Assembly (NCBI GenBank): GCA_947650365.1
Contig: OX393550.1
Location: 69,495,744-69,559,743, forward strand
DNA from: Chamaelirium japonicum
Lineage: Eukaryota > Streptophyta > Magnoliopsida > Liliales > Melanthiaceae
Length of the DNA stretch: 64,000 nt
Reading direction: 5' to 3'
Part shown: positions 29,101 through 41,100 of the stretch, in pieces
Position numbering within the stretch: the stretch's first letter is position 1
Layout: every line of letters begins with the position of its first letter
The notes under the pieces: generated by a model
Databases searched by the model: none
The model's input: the letters and a program-made list of their open reading frames with translations, nothing else
What the model was told of the DNA's origin: nothing
Position numbers and translations under genes: made by a program

Positions 29101-32100
29101 ACGGCACAGCATGCGAATGCTAAGAGGCTACCCAATCATTATTCCTTTCCAACTAGCAGTGAGCAGGCCACAGTGATCACCGTAGTAAAAAACAATGATA
29201 AGAAGTGGATCTGGCACCCCTTTTGAACATTGGGTGGCTGATAGGTCCATATACAGGCGTCCTGAAAGTTCCAGGCCACGGGAAGTCGTCGTCGCAGTAC
29301 TGCCCCGAGCGGTTTCCTCCAAGGAAGAGGCATGGGATGCGCTCTTTCAAAGGTACTACCCCCTCTATGATTTCGAGTCTATTTAATGAGCCCCTGATGC
29401 AAACAATTACTGTCGTTGCTGCCGAGAAAGCCAAATCAAAGCTGCCCTTCCGGAAGCAACCTACAACTGTCTCAAGTGAGGGAAAGCTGGCTCCTTCGAA
29501 GAAGTTCAGAGAATGTAGAACCTCCTCCCTAAGGTGAGGGGTGCTACTCCTGCCGTGCCGTTGGTGACAGGGACCTCCAAGGCACCCTGTGAGGTCCTCG
29601 AGATGGATTCTACTCACGATCGAGGGGGCTCTTGAGACTGCCACCCCACCCAGCTCGGTGCAAAAGATTCCTTTTGAGTACCCGACCGCACTTCCCCCTA
29701 CACCTTCCTTATCAAGACTTAGAGGAAGGTGGCCCAAACACCCACATAATACTCAGAAGTGCTCCTGAAGGTGGTGACACTTGCATAATTGTCGCTATTG
29801 CTGAGAAGGCTCCCGAGCCTAGAGGTGAGGTGGGTGAGGGAGGAGACGAGGATGTTCGAGCCGAAATCAATCTGGCTCTCACCGCAATGATCACCCAAAG
29901 AGGTGAGGCCGATTAGTCATCCCCCCTACTCCTAATAGGAGCTTCCTTCAGTACGATGAGTTTGGGTACACCATCGGCTTACCCCATCTTCTCTTTTGTG
30001 CTTTTTCCAGGTTCGTCTCCTCTCCGCAAGCCAGAAGTACAACTCGGTAGGTGTAGATCAGCCCCTCGAATAACGAGGGCCCCTATTATGATCTAGATGA
30101 CCCGGTCCCTTTCATGGAGGTTGAGCAAGCACTCGAGACGGTACCATTCTTTACTCCTTTCTGAGGAGACGAGGATGTTCGAGCCAAAACAAAACCGGCT
30201 CTCGTCACAACAATGCCCTGAAGAGGCGAGGCCGATTAGTCATCCCCCCTACTCCTGATAGGAGCTTCCTTCAGTACGATGAGTTTGGGTACACCATCGG
30301 CTTACCCCATCTTCTCTTTTGTGCTTTTTTCAGAGTCGTCTCCTCTCCGCAAGCCAGAAGTACGACTCGGTAGGTGTAGATCAGGGCCACTCGAATAACG
30401 AGGGCCCCTATTATGACCTGAATGACCTGATCCCTTTCATGGAGGTTGAGCAAGCACTCGAGACGGTACCATTCTTTACTCCTTTTTGTTAAGCTTGGCA
30501 TGCCCACTCCTTTTTTTTACACTTGATGACGTTCCCCTTTCTTTTTTCTAGGCGAAGAAGATCGACTCCCGAGATCGCCATAGCTTCGCTCGCCCGGACG
30601 CTTTGAAGATCTAAGCTGTCTGGGTGGAGGGCGATCGCAGGGCGGAGGCTCGCATTAAGAGGGGAGAGGAGGCGAAGCAAAAAGCTATAAAAGCCTTGGC
30701 CAATACCGAGGCAAGGCCGAGACCCGCGACAATTAAGTGGAGCAAAAAGGCATCATCGATAGGGATGGCAACAGTGAGGTTTAAAATCGAAAACCACGAT
30801 AACCGCACCGCATAGTGCGGTTTTGGTTTGCCAAAATATAAAACCGTCACGGTGCGGTGCGGTTTCGGTGTAGTGCGGTTTCGGTTTTGACCAAAACCGC
30901 AAAAAACTGCACCGTTTAGGCCATTCTAGTGATAAACCACGGTGCACCGCATGGTGCGCTTTCGATTTTACATAATGGTACACCGTTGCAGTGCGAGGCC
31001 CAAAACCGCACCGTTGCCATCCTTAATCGTCGAGTATCTACGGTCCCTTGCTATTGAGAGGGGGTCCTTGAAAAAGGAACTCCAAGTGCTGACGGTGACT
31101 CTTGCCAAGTTGGAAGAATACCACGAGGGCGCTCTAGCCCAGGCACGGAAGAGCCAAGAAGCGACCGACGTCAGGCTTCGGGCGCAGATGGCTGAGGCGA
31201 CCGATGTTACTATTAAAGAAGCCTCCCTGGTGGCCGAGGCAACTTGGGAGGGTAAATATGGATGCTTAGAGGGGAGATTCAACAGCCTCAATCCTGTTCA
31301 CGAGAAGCTACTAGAAAAGTCGGTATTCTCCTCTGCACCTAAACCATCTCAGGAGTCGGAACTCGAGCCAGTCTTCGCTGCCCTAGGCTCTTTTGTCACC
31401 CTTTTTTCTTTTTGTTGGGCTCTGCCCTTTTGTAACTCGCAAAGTGTAACATTTTCTTTGAAATGAAAGGGATTTTTTTATTCATTACATGCTCAAAAAT
31501 GTCTGCATCCTACTCTTCACTGCCCATATAAGTAGTCTTGTGATAATTTTGATTTCACACATGGCGAAGCTGGACTCTTTACTCGGTAGAAGTATTTTCC
31601 TTTGGACTCATGTCTTGCGGCTCTCGCCACAACTGCTAGGGTGAGACTCCTTCCACGAGGTTTTCCCACGTAAACTATCGAGGAAGCTAATGTGGGTTTT
31701 CCCCATTTTTGGGCTAAAGTGAGTACTTTTTTTTGTGTCATCCGCCATAAGACTTGGTGTTGCATAGGTTGTGAGCTCAAGTCTTTATAGTTTTGTTTTC
31801 CTTGGGGGTCACCTTCTGGCATTGACCACGGGTTCTTTTTGACGAGGATCGCATATTGGCTTTGATCACTTGTTTTGCCCTCAGAGATCACCTTTTGGCT
31901 TAGTCCACGGATTTTTTTTTAACGAGGGTCGCATATTTGCTTTGAGTCTTTGACCACTCGTTTTGACCTCAAGGATTGTGTTGGTGATCATGCAAAAGAC
32001 TAGCACATTGAAAACACCAAAATCACCAAATGTCACACGATCGTACGGGCCCAAAGACAAGGATGATCCAACAACGAAATCGCCCCTAAAAACTTAACAC

Positions 32101-35100
32101 TGAATCAGGCAGCCGCTACAGATTACTGAAAGCAAGCAATAGATGCAAAACAAACCACAAGCACAAAGAGAGACATGGTTTACAGAGGTTCGGCAAACTT
32201 GCCTACATCCTCTCCACCACACCGATTTCATTACCTTCAATCAACAAGAGCAAACCGCTTAATACAAGAAAGGATCTCACCTCAATCAAGCTTCAACAAG
32301 AATCATCAATCGACAAACAAAGAGTTTCCTCCTCGATTTCGAAAGCAAACCCTAGCCGATCTCTAGCCAACAAGCCGCTCCCAATTCAGTAAAGAGATTA
32401 AGGTTAGGTTACACAATAGATCAAGCCTTTATATAGGAACAGGGATACACCGAAAACTTCGAAACAGGTGTCGTCACTGTTCTAAAAGGCGGTCCGGGCG
32501 GCCGCCTAGGCGTTTTAGGGGGTTGGCCGCTCCGCTTCAGCAAAAAGCGGCACTGCAGGCGGGTTGAACAAAGGCGGGCGCCTAGGCGGGATCCGACCCG
32601 CCTAGGCGGGTAAAAGGCGGGGCGCCTAGGCGGTCTCACTGTATGCAATTGCTTGAGGAAATTTTTTTTTTCTGTAATGAATTTTCTGTTTCTTCACCAT
32701 ATGCAATTGCTTGAGGAATTTTTTTCTTCAATGTATTGTGATGAAATGTTTAAGAAGCTCTTACGATTTTTTACTATATTGGTTCTTGTATGGTATGAGT
32801 TTGGATAGAATTTGGATAACAATATATGATTGGTTGGAATTTGGGTACATCACAATAAAGTTGGAGTACAACTGTATTATCTGGTATACTCAAGTTAGAG
32901 GGACAATCGGGTATAGGTATTGAGGTAACCATACCGAAATACCCCTACCCACCCAATCCCCTCCTCCCTTTTCATAAAACTTTTATATTCAGATCGGTAG
33001 TTTTGATGTTTGCATATGTAAAACTTTCTAATATTGTTTTTTTATATAGAATTATGAATTTATATATATACATACATATAGAATATATATAATATATTTT
33101 ATATAGGTGGGCGCCCGCCTTTTTCTCCGGGCGCCCGCCTAGTCGTCCGCCTTCCGCCTTCCGCCTTGAAACCACTTGACCGCCTGGCTTCCGCCTTCCG
33201 TTTTTTAAAACATTGGGTGTCGTACCCGTAACGGATACTTCTCGATACTCCGATACAGCCCGGTACGGCGAGATACGTATCCGATACGGCTAGGAAGTAT
33301 CGTAGTTTAAAAAAAAAAAAAAAGATCCGATACGTCGGGGATACGAGACCGATACGCCGGGGATACGAGGCCGATACGCCGGGGATACGGGGTCGATACA
33401 TCGGGATGCGTATGGATGGTAATGTAATCCAAAATCCAAAAATCCGACCCGAACCCGACTAAAACTTCGGATATGGGTCTAAATTCTATACAGACTATAC
33501 GTGATATTTGCTCAATGATATCATTTATATGTTTTGTTTTTTGGATGATGCATGTGACACTAACTTTGTATTTTGTAATGGATGATGAATGTTAGCGTTT
33601 TTTGCTAGTGTTTTGTAATGGACGATCAATGTGACACTTGCGTAATGTTGTTAGCATTACCTTTTTGTAATGGATGAATGTGACACTTACTTCGAATTTT
33701 TTCGTTGTATTGGGTGTAAATCATATAATGAATGATGAGCATGATCATATTTAATTTTTAAATTATTCACTATTTATAAAGTCGTGCCAAGGCAGTCGTG
33801 CGACTGACTCCAGATCGTGCACGAAGTAAGCATGTCGTTCGCACAACCTTCCCAGATCGTGCGCACAACTTCTCATGTATCCTGCTTTGCTCCTCCTTTG
33901 ATCATGCTGAGCTCCCACTTGGGTTCAGCTTGAGCTTGCTGTTGTTCTTCGAACTTGATCTCCACCTCTCTAACAATCTCCCACTTGGAGACCTAGAAAG
34001 AATGATAGCTTCCTCTTGAACGCTCCGTCTGCTCTTCCCCTCTGGTAGTGGCAATCGGTATGGTCCCCGAATCTTCACTCCTGAAGTCCGATAGAAGCTG
34101 AGCAGACCTTCAGCTCCTCCTCCGTGACAAACACCGTCACTGAGTCTGTAGGGTTTCCACCTGTATCGATCTCCTCCAAGGCTATCTGCTTGGCCTCCAG
34201 CAAGCTTGAGATCCAACTGATGGCACCGCTACCCAAGATAAACACTTGGTCCATAGTCTTCATTCTGCCATCCAAGTCACCTGCAATATATGAGTCAACA
34301 TCGTCTAGCAACTTGACCTCAGATTCATCGTAGCCCATAGCTCGGTCCACGATACCTCTCAAGTATCGTACAAACCACTTCACTGTCCTCCATTGCTCCT
34401 TCTTGGTGTTGTTCTCCAATCTGCTCCCAACTCCCACTGCTTGAGCAATATCGGATCTTATGCACGTCACAGCATACCAGAGATTCCCAACAGTTGATGC
34501 ATACAAAATCTCGCTAATCTCAAGCTTCTCTTGTAGCCCTGCACCCAGCTTCTTGAACAGTCCAAAATGATTTCCCAATGAAACGCTAACATGCTTAGCT
34601 CTCATCTTGTTGTCTTCTGAGTACTTTGTTACCGTACTCAATTTGAGATGGCCCCACCTGCCTGCCTGGCCGATCTCTCCAGATGCACACCCCAAGAATC
34701 TGTCTTGCTGCACCCCAATTCTTGACATCAAACTCTCCATGGAGTGTGCTTCAGCATCTGTATCACATGTATGCTTAACCCAACATAAAGCATTACACAA
34801 ACATACAACAGGGACATGATGTAGAACTCCACAAGCTTGTTACACAAGGCTCGAAATCCCTCAGGTAGCTTAACCAAATCCCATTTGCTCTCATGTGAGT
34901 TCTCCACATCATCCTTGGTGTGTGTACCCTTCTCTCTCGGAGCCGGCCGCGCAACAGGCGGAGAGAGGGGGGGTCGGCCGCGCAACAGACCCCCCCCCCC
35001 CCTACCTCCCTTCGGTCGGCATGTCATCAGACAGCAGGGGGGTCGGCCGCGCAACAGACCCCCCCCTACCTCCCTTCGGTCGGCATGTCATCAGACAGCA

Positions 35101-38100
35101 GGGGGGGTCGGCCGCGCAACAGACCCCCCCTACCTCCCTTCGGTCGGCATGTCATCAGACAGCAGGGGGGGTCGGCCGCACAACAGACCCCCCCTTTTAC
35201 CTCCCTTCGGTCGGCCGGTCATCAGACAGCAAGGGGGGGTCGGCCGCGCAACACCCCCCCCCCCCTCCCTTATATTTCTCTTGGTCGGCCGTGCAAAACA
35301 CCGAGGAACAATGCGACAGTCGAACCCGGAAATCTCGAAGGCTACGAGGTGCTGACTACGCTCCGAGATTTCCGGCCCGAAGTGACCAAGTGTCAACCGC
35401 GCGCCACGTCCTCACTACCGCGGCGGTTGAGCTCATTGCGGGGACACGTCGCCTACCCGTTTTTCGCGGAGCGCCATAACCGTCACCCCACCACTATAAA
35501 AGGGGACCTATCCCTTCAGAAAAAAGGAGAAGAATTCTGGAGGAGACGCTGCCCGTTTTGTCCCGGAATTCGCGGAGCTGTGGAGGTCGGTCGGACAGTA
35601 GTCAGAGGCTGTTTGCGGAGGTCGGTCGGTAGCCAGATACTGTCTGCAGCGACAGGTAGTCAGACGCTGCCTGCGGCGGTCGATAGTCTGAGTGAAACTA
35701 CAGAGGTCGGTAGTTTGGGAGACCGGTCCTCGGGGTGTGTAATTGGGGTTAAGGTGAGAGATTGTAACCGAAGGAATTGTTTTAGTGCATTCTCGCCCCA
35801 CCCGTGGTTTTTTTTCCTTCGACGTTGCGAAGGGGTTTTTCCACGTAACTACCGTCTTCTCTCTTCTCTTTGGCTTGTTGGATTGTGCTTGCCACCCGAA
35901 CCGCCCGGTTTGACTAAAAACCCCACACTTGGCTTGCTCCCACTTCTCCCTAGTTTCACCCTGCAATGTTGCCTCCCGATATTCAAGTTTCTCACCAATT
36001 GTCAACAAGTAACTGAGTGTAGATCCAAATTTCTAAGGGGCCTGACCAAGTGTACTCTTGATCGATCTACTCAATTATAGTGGGGCAGCCAATACTTGTG
36101 TATACTTTTTCAGAGGCTTCTGAGCGGTGTTCGTAGATGCTGCTTCAAGCTCCACCCTTTCTGGACGTTCTAGATTTCGCCTTGCTCAAAGCTCTCCCTG
36201 CATATCTTCTTCATTGAATATCACACTGTTAGACTTGACTAATTTCCAATTTACAAGATCCCAAAACCGGTAGTCACATGTATGACTTCCATATCTAATA
36301 AATATGCAATTGTGGGATTTGGTGTCTAGTTTTCCTTTCTCAACGAACTTCACATGGACACAAGTCGTGCAACCAAACACGCGTAAATACGTCAAATCCA
36401 CATGAGAGAAAAGTGCAGTGAACAAGGCCTCTGTGCATGCAACGGAAGGTCGCATAGGCGGTGGGATACAGTAGGGGGGTCGCAGGGGTCGCCGGAGCGC
36501 AGGTGATCGGCGATCAGACCAGCTAGCCCCTTAGTATGGTCGTGCGGCTGATCGGCTGGATCGTGAGGTTTGGTAGGCTTGCAGGTTAGCTTGATTGTGC
36601 GGTCTGGTCAGCTTGCGGGACAACTGCGTCGTGCGTTCAACCTGGTCAGTCGACGGATCGTTGGCCACCAGTTGGCAACGAAGAAGAGCGAGGGAGAGAC
36701 GAAAGAGGGGTGGCCGGTGGGTGGTGATGATGGTGATGTTGCTGCGATATGATGATAACAATGACAATTGGGAACAACGAAGATTTTGTCTCGAAGCCCG
36801 AGGTCTCTCCCCTCAAACAGTTAAGAAACCCTAAGAGCAATCTATCAATATTCATTCATCATAGCATAATAGAAAAGACAGCTAGAAGAGATATAACTAT
36901 AGCTCCCATGAAACCCTAATGACTAATGGGCCAAGAAACCTGATAACAGGCCATTATACGATGAGCTCACATGAAACTAAAAAGTAACCCATTAAAATAT
37001 AAATAAAAGCTAACAAAACAAAAGCAATAAATAAAGGGTCCAGTAGGGCTGGTCCAACAACTAATCATGTATCTCCAAACCAAAACCCAAGTGTTTGAGA
37101 TGTTCTCCGCAATTCGTGTAAAATCCGGTCGAATTAGGTTTATGTCCCCACTACCAGCACTAAGAGCGGCCCAAGGGGTTAGGGCTTCAAGACTTAACAC
37201 TCAAGGAAAAGAGATGGAACAATCAAATCTCTAGCAAGATGGGTTCACAAGAACCAAATAAATAGAAATAATGGTCACAAGAAGGATTTATGTAAAAGCA
37301 TGAATACTCCAATGGAAATTGATGTAACCTAATTCAGGCTACGACTTATCTTTAATTGTTTTAGTTAGTATGCATTTATTTTTACGGTTCCATCACTTAC
37401 CTCCTAACAAAGATTGGACGGTTTGATGTTCAGTTGCAAAATTTTGGCCTATTTGCTAGACTATGGTGCGTGGATGTCGCACCCGACTAGCTGGCTAGCT
37501 CGTCTATATTTCTAAGTGATCTAATATGATTGTGCATGTAGGATCGAAGAATGCATTGAATGAGATGTATCAAACAGTGGAACAACGCAAGCCAATTAAA
37601 AGCCAAATATGGGGTGTGCCCATATTAAAATTTAAAGCCTACACAAGGTTTTAATTTTCTACAGTGAGGGGTGGCCTTAATTAAAATAGGAAAGGCATCA
37701 TTAGGTGCCCCATTAATAGCCGACGACTATGTCTTTGTTTAAAAAATATTGTACGGGGTTTTTTCACCGTAAAAGAAATCAGCGACACCCCTCGCCCTCC
37801 GTCCCTTCTTTACATGCACCACAAAAACCAAGACCCTCCATGTCCGTCTCATCTCATGATACGTCTTCACTTTCTATTTATCTTCTTTTGGTTTCCACCT
37901 ATGGCTGCCCTATGGTTATAAAAAGGGGAATTCTAAACCCTAGAAAAGAAGATCTGGAATGATAATATATATATCTCTTTGTGAGATTTTGAGGTGTTCT
38001 TTGTTCTTCGACAACCTTCATGGAAATCATACCGCTTCTTATCTTCTTCTTCTGAATCGCCTACTACCACTTGCGCCTTCATCATCACCCAAAGATTGTT

Positions 38101-41100
38101 TCATTGGCTATCGACGGTATCGCTCCGCATCCCTTTCCTAACTGTTTTTCTTCGTAGTCGTTACTCGATCATCACTTGGTATTTGGCTTGGCTTGAATCA
38201 TAGTTGGTAGTATTATCTGTGTTGTCTTTTATCTTTGCATGTTTCTTTTTATTGCTGCAATTTTATCGTGCAAAGTAACTTTTATGGTTTAACCTATTGC
38301 GATTGCATGTTTTCTTTATTTATCATATTCCAATCATGCTAGTATAGAGTAGACATATTTTTTTTTAATAAAATTTGATTTGGAATTATCTTTGTTTGCT
38401 GAAAACTATATTTAAAATCCTAAATAACCCATAAAACTTTCATCTTCAACTTGGCTTTTGTGCTTTGCAACCTAGTTTGCATTAGAAATTGAAGATCGAA
38501 AGTAGGAAGGGGCAGAAGGTTTACCCAATTTGGGGGTTTTCTCTCGAAACCTTCAAACTCGACAAAGATGGCTCTCTTGCTTAATCGTGATGAGGGTAAA
38601 CAAAGCCTTATGTATGGGATGTAACCTACAAGTATAGCCCTAATATCTGGGTATCCAAGCATGGAAAAAAGCCAAAAAAGAGACAAATCCTGCTCCGAGG
38701 CTAATGGGGTCTGGTCTGTCTGGACACTTAAGTTAGCGGGTTGAGCCTCACAACAATATGGCTGCAAAGGTTGATCCGTCCGAACCTAGGTCCAGACCCA
38801 AGACTTAGTCTGGCAGGTCCCCAAGTACCAAGGATCCGGGCCACTCAACAAGAGTCTAGACTGTCCAACTGAGGGTCCGGACCACACAATGAGAGTAAAG
38901 CACTCTTACACTTGGAGAAATAATAAATGTGTGTCCTCATGGGGAAACAACCGTCAATTAGAGAAAAAAAATTTGCAACCTGGAAAAATTAAATATTACT
39001 ATACCAAGCTTTGATTTTAAAATATTTTTAAATGCATCTCGGAGTCTGAAAATCGTGAAATTATAGAATCAGAAAGAAAGACGTGAATCGTAAAACGATT
39101 CGGAAAAATGAGAAATACAAAAAAATCCTTCCACCTTCTTAAAAGTAGAACCAATGTTCTTTGTGGAATGAGAAAGTTAGATAATCAAATCATACATCTG
39201 ATACTATACAACACTTCAAGTATTCAACAGGTTATGAATACGCACGTTGCCCTAACCCACAAGATTACACAATACCTTACCGTATTGGTTTGTGCTCAAA
39301 AATTTCACCAGCATAGATGTTCAGCTCTAAAGTAGTAAATATCTCCCTCTTTGGCATAATTTTTAGCCAAAACCTCAGATCACTTAGAACTCAAGAAAGC
39401 AAAAAAGCACATACACCCTTTTACAAAAATGGCTTACATCGCCTCTTCTTGTTGGTACTACTGCTACAAAGTGTTTAAAATAAAAACCTAGACACGAAGT
39501 TGATCTGAAGCTTTGTATGGTTATATATGGTGTCCTACAGACTAGACGAGAACCGTCAAATACCAATTTTTCCTGCAAGCGTCAGTCAATAAACCAAATC
39601 GACAGGAAGATAGGTATTGATAATCATGTGTGCAAACCATATAATAAGAGTCAATACCAATTGCATTGTTCTCAATTAAGGGTAGGTTTTATATTCACTC
39701 TCCCCAATGCCCCTCATGATGAATTAGGCTACAAAAGTATCGAGCATAAAACCTAAAACCTAATACCTTTCCCTTTATGAAACACAACCTATACACAGAT
39801 TCTCGAAGTCTGAAACTCTGCCCCTCAAGGGAATGTCTCCCCAAGTCAATGGAAAGTATACTTGAAGTCTCAAATCAGACCTTTCCCTTTATGACAAACT
39901 CTTTCAACTCTAAAAGGTACTCTAGCTCCCCCTCAAAGTGATCACGTAGAAGTACTCTTGCTCCTCCTAAGTGTGAAACTCTTTCCACGTTTTAGCATAA
40001 AATTTATGCCAAGGGATGGATAAAAACAGTTAAAGCTCATGTATGAAACCAAATTAAAGAGTTGGTTAGTCTCAACAAACACATTCATGTTGCAAGATTT
40101 CTAATGAATAACCATTTATGGTTCTCGCGCATTTGCAATGAATTAACCAGAGTATGTGATGAGGATTAACCATTCAAAACAACACTAGAGTAGACATTAA
40201 GGACAAGAGTTAGACAAGCAAGAAAATTTCATCCTCATCATTCATATTTAAACAGACATGCAAACCGTAAGAGTGAATAAAAAGTGCTGACATCAAAACA
40301 AAAAGAACAATAAAAACATGGCTCGAGCACAAGATAGACATTAAAGACAAGACTGTCTAGGTGAACCAGACTCTACGTACGGGCCCTATGCATCTGAAGC
40401 TGTCTCCTTGCTATCAAACCCTTGTAGTCTGGGTTGGGATCAGCTCTGCCCTCTTCAGCCAGCACGTCTCTCCTTGCTTTTTCATAGGCCTCATTCTCTG
40501 AATCTATCTCATCAGTATTCCCTTCTCCTCCTCCATCTTCTTCTACCTTTGAATCATTGCTAGGAACCTCATCTCCAGGCTCTTCGGGAGCCTTAATATC
40601 AGCACCTTCATGGGGTAAAGGGTCTAGTGCTTGATCCGCGAGTTCAATTTGATCTTCAGGCTGGAGAAGATCTTGAGCAGGAGGAGCTTCCACATCTCCG
40701 CTCCTCTTTCCTTTGCTGTCTGAGCTGGATCAACATATATTGTAGGCACATTAGCTACTACACTACTACATTAGGATCTGTTGTTGCTGTCACAACGTCT
40801 ACGTAGTCATAGCCCATGATGTGCAAATCTCTTGCCATTTTGATCTGGAGTTCCTCATGTCTCCAACGCTTCAAGTGAAGGATCTCTTGACCAAAGTTCG
40901 ATATCTCCATTTCGGTGGAAATTTCGACCTTCTGGATATGGAAATATTTCGACAATGTGGAAATATTGCAATTTTATAGAAATTGTGGAAATATTGATTT
41001 TTTGATGGAATTTTTTAGTGAAACTCTGGATAGTCATAAACCAAGTATAGATACACACTTTAGAACACTCAAATAATATTTGTACCCTATCTATGGGTGT

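Larger units (their letters stand above)
29191..31466 (+). mobile_element. Degenerate gag-like retroelement sequence, + strand
   Basis: Open pieces on the + strand include 29195-29386 ([16 protein letters not shown]) and 31029-31466. The latter is an Ala/Glu-rich coiled coil ([34 protein letters not shown]). This composition matches the gag-like proteins labelled 'putative gypsy-type transposon' in plants; the assignment is by resemblance only. The region is interrupted by a 323-bp tandem duplication and by a hAT MITE. Frames do not connect, so it is non-functional. Confidence 0.5.
31979..33975 (-). mobile_element. 3' LTR of copia-2, carrying a MITE
   Basis: On the minus strand it starts TGTTAGAGAGG, directly after the polypurine tract CTCCAAGTGGGAGAT (33990-33976), and ends ATCACCAACA at 31979. 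A minus-strand TATA box (CCTATATAAAGG) lies at about 32425-32437. GATGTAGGCAAGTTTGCCGA follows in the R-U5 position, and GTCGTGC-rich blocks lie near 33785-33850. A 741-bp MITE has inserted at 32475-33215. The candidate flanking 5-mer is GATTG (31974-31978); its partner was not found. Confidence 0.75.
33976..36455 (-). mobile_element. Ty1/copia retrotransposon remnant (copia-2) with nested solo LTR
   Basis: In minus-strand order: integrase C-terminus (36455-36186), connector (to about 35933), RT start (about 34900), RNase H region (34700-34075), then the polypurine tract and 3' LTR. A solo LTR at 34919-35927 interrupts the connector. Joining across it gives [20 protein letters not shown] without a break. 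Most of the RT core, including an intact YVDD, is missing, and frame changes are present. It lies in URGT intron 3. Confidence 0.88.

Noticed and set aside
29177..29737. 186-residue minus-strand frame
   Set aside because: No domain, opposite to the gag-like + strand sequence, and overlapped by other equally open frames.
34920..36080. 386-residue open frame, the longest in the window
   Set aside because: It spans a solo LTR defined by target duplications and crosses its far boundary into copia sequence; the content is tandem-repeat translation.
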